Shown here piece by piece: positions 1 to 9,002 of a DNA stretch of 64,000 bases. This stretch comes from Pseudopyrenochaeta lycopersici (taxonomy: Eukaryota; Ascomycota; Dothideomycetes; Pleosporales; Pseudopyrenochaetaceae). Location of the stretch: NCBI GenBank assembly GCA_003313425.1, contig NHZP01000056.1:1-64000 (forward strand), in the 5' to 3' direction. The notes under the pieces were generated by a model. The model saw only the letters and a program-made list of their open reading frames with translations, made no database searches and was not told the DNA's origin. Made by a program: the position numbers and the translations under genes. Position 1 is the stretch's first letter; the number at the start of each line of letters is the position of its first letter.

Positions 1-1645
1 CGATGTAGCTCTTGCGTTTAGAAGGATCGAGAAGGAGAGCAGCGGCGTATACAGGGACATCCTCAGTCATAGTATAATACTTATCGAGTATAAACCAGCA
101 CATATCGATAGAGTGAACTATGCGATCATCGCGAGTGCTCGGCTGCGAGTAGTGGGCCTAATTAGCTAATTAGCATGCCATATAAGCTACGATAAGTAGG
201 AAGATGTGAAATTAGCCGTATACCTTCCACTTCTCGCAGTGTCCTAGGAGAAGGTCCAGCAGCTCAAGGGACTGTGAGATTGATGCCATATCGCCTTCAG
301 CTTCCAACGTAGCCTCATGGAAAGGTTGGAGGAATTCTAGCGTTCTGCCTAGCATCTCCCAATCCCTACTAGTAAGAGTATTACCCTCAAGATCCTTATC
401 ATGCTCAGCAGTAAACTAGATGATCTGTGTTCTCTCCTTTAACGCAATAGCGATAACCCTGTACCATGAGGACCATCTCGTGATATTGTCGACACCTAGC
501 TGCTTACCTACAGTATCGTACCATTAATCGTTATGTAGAGCTGAGCTACGTACGTAGACTGCAAGTATATGAAGCTTTGCTAGCGCTGGAATGCCTTGCC
601 AGCCAGCGAAGCGCTCGTCGCTGTTGCTGGCTTGCTGCTGCGTAATTGCGGCTCGCTTGCCCCTCACCTTTGCAGATCTTCTCGTAGGCTGCTCCCTCCG
701 CTCTTCCTACTGTATTATGGTATCCAAACGTGCCGCAATCTCCGCCGGATCCAGCTCATGTAATTGCTGTGAGAACTCCTCTAGCATAGTTAAACCAGGT
801 TCATCAGCAGTAGCTTCGAGTGCAGCTCTAAGTGCTTCTTTGAGCGAGCGAGAAGGAAGGCTTGTAAGGCGAGATTAATAATATGGCCGATGCAGCGGAT
901 TCTGCGGCATTTGTGAGGGTACTCGACCTATATAATAATTTAGCATAGTGTACAGCAGCATTAGCAGCTTAGTATGAGTTAGACTTACACCTAATTCCGC
1001 CTCTAAAATCTTTGCTAGCTCCTCTAAGCAGGTGTCGTTTGATGTAGCATTATCGCCTGTATAATAACCAAGGTTTTGAGCAGTGATATTGAACTTCTGT
1101 AGCGTACTGGCAATCAACCTAGCCTGCACAGCGCCAGAATGGCTGTATTTACACTCTAGAAGTCCTAGTAGTGCTTTCTAAAGCTTAAAGTCCTCATTAA
1201 CCCATTGAGCGCATATAGCGAGTACGCCATGTCGATGTGGTGATGTCCAGAGATCAGAAGACATGTGTATCTTCGACTGCGCTGTTTGAAGGCTCTCAGC
1301 AAGCTGTGAGCTATATAACGAGTAGTTCGAGTTAATATAGCCCATAGCCTGCTTTCGGTCGCTGATGAGAAGGTCTCCAATAGCTGGATTGCATGCCAGA
1401 GCTAGGTCTCGTAGCTCAGAGTACTCAACTGCCGAAAACAGCAGTCTGCGCCTTGTTAGAAGCCCCACAACTGCCTCAATGTAGACTTGCTTATTAAAAC
1501 AGTTGCGGAGAGCAGCCTGAGAAGGACGAGAGATGATATACGAATCGATAGCGCCAGACAAAACGCCCCGAGGTAGATATACCAGATAGAGTATCATTTG
1601 CAGCCTCGCTCGCTCGTATAAGGGCTCGGTAGGCCGTTTCTGCAT
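1..1645 (-). pseudogene. hAT transposase remnant (hAT-1), cut by the window edge
   Basis: Broken hAT-superfamily transposase read right to left. 1645-1178 encodes the N-terminal part, including the segment SSDLWTSPHRHGVLAICAQW that holds the first catalytic Asp region. 1129-875 continues with GYYTGDNATSNDTCLE, the second conserved hAT block. The first 120 bases, read on the minus strand, match the block that reads AIEMGWF..KYY...PVYAAALLL in hAT-2 (near 11010) and hAT-3 (near 14400), so the C-terminal dimerisation region lies off the left edge. The frames are interrupted by several stops, so it is not functional. Sequence 1646-1900 holds degraded N-terminal coding sequence without an open frame. 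I did not find its inverted repeats. Confidence 0.85.
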
Positions 1646-2208
1646 AGTGTATAGCGTTGCCAGGCACTCAGTTCAACCATAGAGGATTCTAACAGTAAAG
1701 ACAACGTAAGCACGATGTCCCTTCGTCCTTCTGCGCTTTAGGCCAGGTTCAACTTAGAAGTGTTCGTCGGGATAATCTACATAGAAAAAAGCGTTAAAAT
1801 TCCATAAAAGTTTCGATACAAACGAGCCAATAGAAGGGTTATTAGTCCATAAGGTTAATATCTCAGAAGCCTGAGAAGCCATAGATGCTAATAAGCAGTA
1901 TGTTAATCCCAGAGCAGATGCCGGTAGTAGTAGGCAGGGAAGGAGATAAGGACTGAGTTTTTTTCTTGTAACAGGTTTCTAGCTACATGTATATACAAAG
2001 GAGTGAACTATCCAACGTAGTGCCAAGTAGGCTGCAGGTAGGCAGTAGCCGAGCTAGCGCAGGCAGTAGCAGGCAGCATGTTCGGTAACATCTGAACTCA
2101 CGTAAGAGGTCAATAGTTCATGGGTTAGATGCTCTAATTAACGAGTTTTCTTTATAATCTAACTAAGAGATCAGATGTTATATGAGCCAATTAGAACCAC
2201 CCCTCTTA

Positions 2209-2374
2209 TACGAATATGCATGAATATAGAGACGTAAGTACATATTATATGCATAGATTATATGAATATGCATGAATATAGATACGTCAGTACATATTAT
2301 ATTCATATGTTATATGAATATGAATATGAATATATTCATGCATATGCATATAAGACGTTATTTGAATATTCATA
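2209..2374. repeat. AT-rich repeat, unit of about 52 bp, two copies plus TATGAA-type palindromic tail
   Basis: A unit containing GAATATGCATGAATATAGA and then ACGT(A/C)AGTACATATTATA occurs near 2212 and again about 52 bp later near 2264. It is followed by short TATGAA/TTCATA repeats that can fold into hairpins. The array abuts the left end of Fot1-like element A1. The bases from 1900 to 2208 hold no gene; a short GCAGGCAGTAGC-like repetition lies near 2033-2078. Confidence 0.7.
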
Positions 2375-2376
2375 TA

Positions 2377-4229
2377 ACGTAAACACGTAGCGAGTCGGCC
2401 AACTAAGCGAGTCGGCCACCCTACTAACACCTTGCACCAAGATCAGCGTGCAACACAACAACATAGTAGGGTATTAATTTAAATTATAGTTAAAGATTAA
2501 GCTATACCTAGAGTATTATTTTTACATGTACGCGCGTTGTGGCCCAGCCTGTCTACACTTGCTGGCAGCGCCCTGGAGTTGGGCGACTACCTCCTAATTG
2601 ACATCTACCTCGACGCTCCTCACGAGCAATCTGCTGATCAGCCTCACGCTGGGCTATTAAATCCTCTGCCTCTCCTCTCGTTAAGACTCCTCCCTTCTGG
2701 ATCCGCTTCTTCTTACGTTGTTTACGCTTGTTGGCTGCCTCATTGGCGCGTTCAAGGCTAGTGATCCGGTTGCGCATCAACTCATGCTCATACGCCATAA
2801 TTGCAGCCCCCTTCTTGAGTTGATTAACAGCTTTAATAATTGACGCTGGAGATGAACTCTTGTGCTGGCGTACGCGATTACGTATTAACGTGGATTGAGC
2901 TTCAAATTCACGGACGTTACTTGGAGTTCTGGCTTGCCAGAGGGCTTCTTCCAAGGCAGCAGGTGTTGGCGTACGGAGACGTACATCCAGTCTCTCTAAT
3001 ACAACAGCTGGATTCAATGGAACAAGCCCAGCGCCTCGGAAAGCTGAGCGAATGTTGGCTGGAGTAAACGCTTGCGCAAAGGCCGCCCGAAAGGCTGGCA
3101 GAAACTCAAGTTTGGTGATGTGGTTGATGTGGTTTCGGATCAGGTCTTCAACCTGACGGCTGTACGCCTTCTTTAATGGAGAGAAGCAGCCAACGTCAAG
3201 AGGCTGGAGTAAGTGAGACGAATGGGCTGGCATACAGAGAGTGTAAATGTTGTTCTTTTGACACATCTCTTCAAATTGGGGCTGAGTGGTGGCTCTCATG
3301 GCCATCAAAGATAAGCAGCCTACGTGCGCCAACCACGCGCGTCTTTGTATGCCGGTTGAAGTGCTCTAGCCACTGAACCCCTAAGTTATTGTTTGTCCAG
3401 CCATTATTACTAACTCCAACTGCCCAGTTAAGTGGGAGATCATCTTCCTCGTACCAGGCAGACAAGTGATACTTGGCTGCGTAGATTAGGAACGGCGGGA
3501 TTGCCTATCCAGCTGCGTTGATTCCCTGGATTAACGTAACCTATTCACGGTTGCCTGGCTGGATTGTCTTTGCTCTACCCCTCCTCTCAGACCTAGTTAC
3601 AACAAGTTGAGTCATGATCTTGCCCATCATAAAACCAGCTTCGTCAAAATTGTACACGTCCTCATCTAGGATGCCGTACTTAGCCTTTGTCTCCTCTACC
3701 CGCGTAAACCAGGTCTTAATCACCTCTGGATCCTCACATAAGGCTCTTTGCCGGTCGTATGGCCGATTGAAACGTGTCTTAAGACTGTCTGTACGCTTGA
3801 CAAAGTTCTTTGGCCAGTCTCGTCCAACTCGTCCAGCCCCACGCAGACCCAGTAAAGTATCGGCCATATCACGTACAGCAGCTAGGTTAGGTGGAAATCC
3901 ACGTGAATCCAAATCTAATATATATCTAACAACAGCATCCTCCTCTAGCTCAGTAAGCTTCTTCGAATTGGGAGTGCAATCGCGTCGGGCGCGCGTTCCG
4001 GCGCGTCGGTCGTTCAGCGTTGATTTGGGGACGTGGTACGTAGAAGCAGCAGTCCGGGAGCTTTGCAATTGCTTCCAATTAAGCGCAAAGATAGCCAAAT
4101 TAATATCTGATTCATTGTAACTTAATTGAGTAATACGTCGTGGAGCCATTAGAGTTTGGAGAGCACACGTCGAGAAAGTTGATGGGGTGGCCGACTCGCT
4201 TAGTTGGCCGACTCGCTACGTGTTTACGT
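2377..4229 (-). mobile_element. Fot1/pogo-like DNA transposon A, copy A1
   Basis: The element is bounded by perfect 44-bp terminal inverted repeats at 2377-2420 and 4186-4229. The TA target duplication is at 2375-2376 and 4230-4231. The ends start ACGTAAACACG. Inside each repeat the 13-mer AGCGAGTCGGCCA occurs twice with a 17-bp period. It carries one transposase gene on the minus strand. A second copy of the same family begins at 63703. Over the roughly 298 bases that can be compared the two differ only by two single-G insertions in A1. Confidence 0.95.
2497..4149 (-). pseudogene. Fot1/pogo-like transposase of element A1, inactivated
   Basis: Transposase with an N-terminal helix-turn-helix region (start MAPRRITQLSYNES), a Tc5/CENP-B-type second DNA-binding region (FPPNLAAVRDMADTLLG) and a DDE domain. 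First Asp: VYNFDEAGF. Second Asp: LLIFDGHESH. Then HSSHLLQPLDVGCFSPLK. The C terminus is basic and coiled-coil-like and should end in a CX2CX4HX4C zinc knuckle. Defects: the first frame ends at a stop at 3541 where relatives have NREWVT, and a second Trp position about 45 bases on is also a stop, both TGG to TAG as in RIP. A frameshift follows the HESH motif near 3300. Two extra G bases near 2541 and 2564 destroy the zinc knuckle, so the frame ends at 2553 instead of at the TAA at 2497. Confidence 0.9.
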
Positions 4230-4235
4230 TAGCCA

Positions 4236-5389
4236 TGTATGAACTTTCTTGTTTCGAAAGTGGAATGCGCTGAAAAGAACAGTTGGGCACGACCGCCGCT
4301 GTGGATAGATAGCCAAAATTCGAGCTAAATGTTAACAGCTTCGAGTTGGATATGGATGAACGGGTCGATAACGCCTTGACTTCGTCTCCATCGCTGTTGC
4401 ACATGATTTAATACTCAAGTGCGAACTTAACAAGCTGAAAGGTACCTTGCCTATTCTAGTGTCTCAATGTTTATGGGTAGTCAGGGAAGCATGTCACCCT
4501 GATCTCCCAGCCTCACGCTCTGTTTCTCATGAGGTGTAGGTAGAACGTCGCTCATGAAGCAATGTCGCACATTTGTCTTGCGGATAATGATGCTATACAC
4601 GCTCAGCCCTCACCAAAGCGCCTACATGCAACCACAATGCGCCATACCATACAGAATATTGTAGAGATATACATGGTACCCAAGTACTATATTCGCCCAT
4701 TTATCAGTACTTCATTCGCCAAGTGCAACCGCTTCACTGTCCCTGCAGAACGTAGACATGAAAGTCTCAGGCTCCAAGGCATTTAGGTAAAAAACCGAGA
4801 CCTTGGGTAAGGTTGAGACGACGCTTATCTTAGGGAAGGAATGTGAACGAATGCGAGCGCCCTCTATTGTGGTACATGGTCCGATTTACCGTAGTGCGGA
4901 GGTATGCATGCGACCCAATCCAACTACACTATACAAGGTATCCTAGATCTACAGTGTCGAAGGCCTTCAGAACCACCTGCAACTGACCAATAGGTGAATA
5001 TGGCATCGCGTGTAGATCATTATGCAGTGATCGAGTCGAAACCTGAGGTTGGGTTTCAGAATGCGCCTCAGATATGCCAAGAATTCGTCTCATTATACCC
5101 GGTTGTAACATTTTTGGCTGACAAGCCCAGGTACCCCTGTTCTCCACGAGCAACCATACCTTCCATCATCTCAAGATAAATAGCAAGTCATCGTGTCTCC
5201 AAGGCACTACAACCTCATCGCTTGCACTTCTCAACCCGTCCGGCACGGCTACTTCGCTTTCGCTTCCTACTCTCCCACTTAAGTTGATCACACCAACTAC
5301 ATTCACTCGTCCAACATATCAACTACGCTCCTTACGTTTCTATCTCTCTACCTACCAGGAAATCTTAGCCAATACCGAGCTCTCTCATC
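4236..5389. other. Intergenic stretch; likely promoter/5' region of the secreted-protein gene
   Basis: No supported gene from the right end of A1 to the start codon at 5390. The short open frames here have no recognisable domains. From about 5190 to 5380 the plus strand is rich in C and T (CTTCCTACTCTCCC, TCTATCTCTCTACC), as is usual just upstream of highly expressed filamentous-fungal genes. I infer the promoter and leader of the 5390 gene lie there. Confidence 0.4.
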
Positions 5390-5855
5390 ATGAAGCTCAC
5401 AATCTTTGCCATTGCCGCCTTCGCTAGCCTTGGTATGTATTCTACACCCTGCTCCGGTGACTTTGCATTCTCCCACTAACGTTGTGGCAGTGACTGCACA
5501 ATCATGTGCCGGCGGTGCAGGCTTCTGTGTTGGCAACGGTAAATGCAGCGATGCGTCTGGGGCGATCTCTTCCGAAAATTTCCCTGAATGCGCTGCAGGT
5601 GGCGGCAACGCACAGCAAGGCAACGCACAGCAAGGCAACGCACAGCAAGGCAATGCACAACAAGGCGCAGGTCGTGGAAAAGCCAAGGGCAAGAAGGCAG
5701 GCAAAAATGCAGGCAATGCGGGCAACGCAGGTGGTAAGACTGTTAATCAAAACGCACCCTGTGCCAACGGTGGAGGATTTTGTGATGGCGGAGGCAGCTG
5801 CCAGGATGGATCTGGCGTAGTTAGCTCCGAGTTCTTCCCCGAATGTTTCTCGTGA
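5390..5855 (+). CDS. Small secreted cysteine-rich protein with two repeated Cys modules
   Basis: Two-exon gene: exon 1 5390-5432, intron 5433-5490 (GTATGT donor, CTAAC branch-like motif, CAG acceptor), exon 2 5491-5855. The spliced product is about 135 residues. It starts with a signal peptide, MKLTIFAIAAFASLVTAQ. Next is a four-Cys module (CAGGAGFCVGNGKC, ending FPEC). The linker holds four NAQQG repeats and then a Gly/Lys/Asn-rich basic stretch. A second module follows with the same spacing (CANGGGFCDGGGSC, ending FPECFS). The two modules share SGxxSSExFPEC, so they arose by internal duplication. The repeats are exact at DNA level, so the linker probably varies in length between strains. 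I do not recognise a named family. Secretion, size and Cys content fit an effector-like or cell-surface protein, but that is inference. Confidence 0.85.
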
Positions 5856-6035
5856 TTGCAACGACGCAAATAATACCAAAAACGATTAAGACAACCAATT
5901 CTTATATATAAGCGTATATAATATATAACTATCGCACTGTACGTGTGTGTTAAAACGAACAGTGAAAATGGGCGAAGAAAATGAGGAGAATGCATTGTAA
6001 CTGTGTGTGTATTGTATGTAGATCTGAGGGCTGCT

Positions 6036-6087
6036 GAGATTTGTCCCCACGTTTTTGAGATTTGTCCCCAATTTGAGATTTGTCCCC
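6036..6087. repeat. Three copies of GAGATTTGTCCCC
   Basis: Copies start at 6036, 6057 and 6075 (periods 21 and 18). The last two follow ACGTTTTT, so this may be the end of another TA-inserting pogo-like element: the known ones here all begin with ACGT followed by a doubled motif. No partner end was found. Confidence 0.6.
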
Positions 6088-6255
6088 AGTGCTAACGTGT
6101 TCCACCACCACGCGCACGTCCCTACGGCTCGCACGCAAAAACCAATGCAACCACCAAACTAAATGAGGCTCTACAGCCACGTAATAAATATATTACAGCG
6201 AGATTTTTTAGTAGTGAGCTTATAGTACTATATACAATAGTTTCGCAGTGCTAGA

Positions 6256-7010
6256 TTATATAAGCAGCCTCTGTGGTGGCTTAATTGGTCGCCCTCGACG
6301 AGAAGTAGCCACCACAGCGTCTTGCACAACAACAGGCTCCTCCTCAACCACCACTGCCTCTTTAGCTCTACCTAGCTTAAAGATTTGCTTCTTGCCTTTT
6401 TTAGATGTCTTTATATCTTGCTGGAGTTGTTTCTGAATCTCCCTAGTAACTTTTGCCTCCTCTTGCTGAGCTGCCTTTAAGGCCTTCTTGCTATCTCGCT
6501 TCTCTTTAGCTGCAATCTTCATCCTTTGCCTCTGTTTAAGCAGTTCAGCCTTAGCAAGCTTCTGTTGCTCGCGAAGCCTTATAGCCTTACTTTTTTAATA
6601 TTGCAGCTGCTGCACTGCAGCGTCCTTTTGCCTCTGGCGCTCGCGAGCAGCCTTAACTTTTGAGGGTGACCAGAATATTGCACCACCATCATAATCCTGG
6701 GGAAACTTGAGGGGCAAGGCCTTGCCCCGCTTCCTACGCTTCTGCTTATTGCTAAGAGCTTCTTTAAGCTGCAAATTCTCGTGTTGAAGTAGAGTATTTT
6801 GGACTGAGATGGCGTGGAGAGATCGGCTAAGCTTCTTTGACTTGTCATTATAGATATCATCTACAGCTTGCCTTAGCAGCCTCTCTATCTTTCTCTAGTC
6901 GCTTGCACTAAGTATAGAGGAGGAGCTCTCACTTGATGAGGGCCTAGGATCGCTGCTTGGTGCTACTTTGAATCGTGCGAGGATAGCGTCAGGGTTGAAA
7001 GGCTGGTTGG
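6256..7010 (-). pseudogene. C-terminal fragment of family F pogo-like transposase
   Basis: Read on the minus strand this matches the C-terminal third of the transposase at 36692-38551: SASDWRKIE, SVQNTLLQHEN, RRKRGKAL, FWSP, a long Lys/Glu/Gln-rich coiled-coil region, and the end RRGRPIKPPQRLLI. One in-frame TAA near 6596 sits where the relative has Gln (LQHQKSEAIQ), a CAA to TAA change as in RIP. The N-terminal two thirds, with the DNA-binding and catalytic regions, are missing. Confidence 0.85.
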
Positions 7011-7020
7011 TTGGTTGGTT
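7003..7020. repeat. (GGTT)n microsatellite, possible LINE 3' tail
   Basis: Four to five GGTT units lie at the junction between the F2 fragment and the sequence 3' of the LINE ORF. On the LINE strand this reads (AACC)n, a plausible simple-repeat tail. Confidence 0.6.
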
Positions 7021-7255
7021 GGTATTCATTTTTCGTCTGTTAATGGGGATTAAGTCCACCATCTCGCCTCCCGAAGGGCATATACGACGTGCTAAGCTAT
7101 GGAATTACAGTGCTGCTACACTACCTTAGAAAGCATTTCTTGCCTGCGCGGGTATTGCTACCATTTTAGAGATACAGCTCCCCTTCCAGTTGGGGAGACT
7201 GAGCGATGTATGTGCATTAGGGTGATTTCCTTGCATTTTGAGGCATCTATGCGCC

Positions 7256-7330
7256 AAGAGAGAGAGAGAGAGACTGTGTGTGTGTGCGTGTTTTTAAGGG
7301 GGGGGGGGGGGGGGGAGGGGGGGGAAGAGA
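7256..7330. repeat. Microsatellites: (GA)n, (GT)n and a G homopolymer
   Basis: A GA run, then TGTGTGTG, then an almost pure run of about 30 G around 7298-7323 lie inside the presumed 3' untranslated region of the LINE. The region 7021-7420 has no supported gene. Confidence 0.9.
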
Positions 7331-7420
7331 GGAACAGGGGTGGGGAGTATTGCAGCTATTGTGCTGGACCTAGTTCTGCTAGGTGTTGCATTGCCTGTTG
7401 CTGTTGCAGGGCAGGAAAAG

Positions 7421-8409
7421 CTACCGGGGACAAACCTTGGTGTAGTACTGTGTGAGTTTGGTGAAGGCTTCAAAGGCCTCTGGATCCCCCGTCAGCACCG
7501 CAGTATACGCTAGGCCCTCAGCCTGACTAGATGGTGGTATAGGCGGTCTAAGTGGCCATCTGCTAAACGTCCCTAGGGTCTTGCGACAAAGCGCAAGGTG
7601 CTCAGGTGTCTTGTCCTGTCCGCACGAGCAGGTGAGGTTTGCGTCCTCGTGGTTGTACTTTCGGTGGTACCAAGCAAAGTCCCCATGTCTAGACCGGATA
7701 GAAAGCAGTCTGGCTAGAATAACTCTTGGTAGGTCTAGTTCCTTTAGACTGCCGCGTGGTGCATAGTCTAGGTGCCAGCTTTTGTACCATCTAGAGAGTT
7801 TGTTCTTCTTTTCAGACCACCAGATCTGTTGTGTATGTTGTAATGTCTTGCGGGCAATTGTCTTGATGCCTGAGAGTGTAGGCAGAGCAGCTTTACCCGT
7901 TGGGGGTGATGGGTGTTGGGCTTCTAGGTTGGCTAATCTGTCTGCTGCCTCATTTCCTTTAATGTCTAGGTGTCCAGGGGCCCATTTAATAGAGATGTCG
8001 TGAGTCTCCATAGCGCCATGGCACTCCAGGAAGGCCCATTGTGAGGTAGGGGGTGCGTCGCCCCTCAGGCACCATATGACTGAGGTGCTGTCTATGCACA
8101 TCCAGATTCGACGGGTATTGAACTCTGGCTGTCTTATAGTGTGCTGGAGGCCTCTCCATGCTCCTACTGCCTCAGCGTCAAAGACGTGCGAGGTAGAGTT
8201 GAGTGACCCGCGTCCGGTCTGCAGTTGCTTTCCGTTCTGATACACTGCGAAGCCGTAGGTGACCCGCTTTTCTCCTTCCTTTGTGTACTGTTCAGAGCCA
8301 TCTGAGAAGATAGTCACGTCTAGTGGTGGGAGATGGGCCCACCATGTATTGAAAGCCTTCGCTGCAGTCTTCTTGTCTATGCCGAGCGTTGGGTCAGTTC
8401 GACAGCCAG
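7421..8409 (-). pseudogene. LINE RNase H domain and C terminus
   Basis: C-terminal part of the same LINE ORF. RNase H motifs: TIFSDGSEQ (first Asp), HVFDAEAVGAWRGL (Glu), MCIDSTSVIWCL (Asp), KWAPGHLDIKGNEAADRLA (His/Asp). A tail follows with a Cys/His cluster, LTCSCGQDKTPEHLALC. This order, with RNase H after the RT, is typical of Tad-type fungal LINEs. The frame is open to the stop at 7421 and shows no RIP-type stops. Confidence 0.9.
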
Positions 8410-9002
8410 TTGAGTAGCAGTGATCGGAATGGTCTGGTATGAGTTGGTATTGGTATGGTATATACCGCCAAGACCTGGTATGGTTTGAGGAGATCTTAAT
8501 ACCATGGTATTACCGGTATATCAGGTCATACCGGTAAGGCTAAAAATGGGCCGAGGTTAAGAAGCTCGGGGCAGCAGGCGGCTGGATTTCCGACTAAACT
8601 GGCTAGTGCATCCGAAGAAATCCTTACCCGGAACTAATAATTGTAGTCACGATAGCCTCTTATACCATTATCATGGAATCTCCAGTCCAACCTCGACGTC
8701 CTCATTGACGACACGTTCAACGTCGATATCCCTCAAGACTCTTACGTCACCACCTGCTCCTATTCAATGTCCTAATCTTCCGGATGAGTATGCATAGGAC
8801 CGCGTCAGATACCTAAATCGCGAAGACCACAAAGAAGGCGACTCGTCTAGGCTCATTACATGTTTGGAAGTATGGTCTCTGTAAGCGGGCGTAAATAGTA
8901 GGGCGATCGATCATCAATATTTTATGAAAAACTGTATCGTTTGTCCAGGCCTATGCCTATGGCTTATATACCTCATTCTAGGCTCAGCTAACCACATTTA
9001 GG

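Larger units (their letters stand above)
6095..7020 (-). mobile_element. Truncated pogo-like element of family F (copy F2)
   Basis: The left end is ACGTGTTCCACCAC, next to TA at 6093-6094, and matches the end of the full element F at 35089. Within the end, the related 8-mers CGCGCACG and CTCGCACG are 17 bp apart. Coding sequence for the transposase C-terminal third follows to about 7010. The element then stops at a (GGTT)n run at 7003-7020, where the LINE seems to begin. Confidence 0.75.

Noticed and set aside
2209..2374. CRISPR-like array
   Set aside because: Only two imperfect 52-bp units with AT-rich hairpins, in a eukaryotic genome; no spacers.
5476..5879. Minus-strand ORFs of up to 125 residues over the secreted-protein gene
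   Set aside because: They are shadows of the repeats in the real gene, which has a signal peptide, a good intron and Cys modules.
7099..7455. 118-residue plus-strand ORF
   Set aside because: Its open frame depends on GA, GT and poly-G microsatellites in the presumed LINE 3' untranslated region and has no protein-like features.
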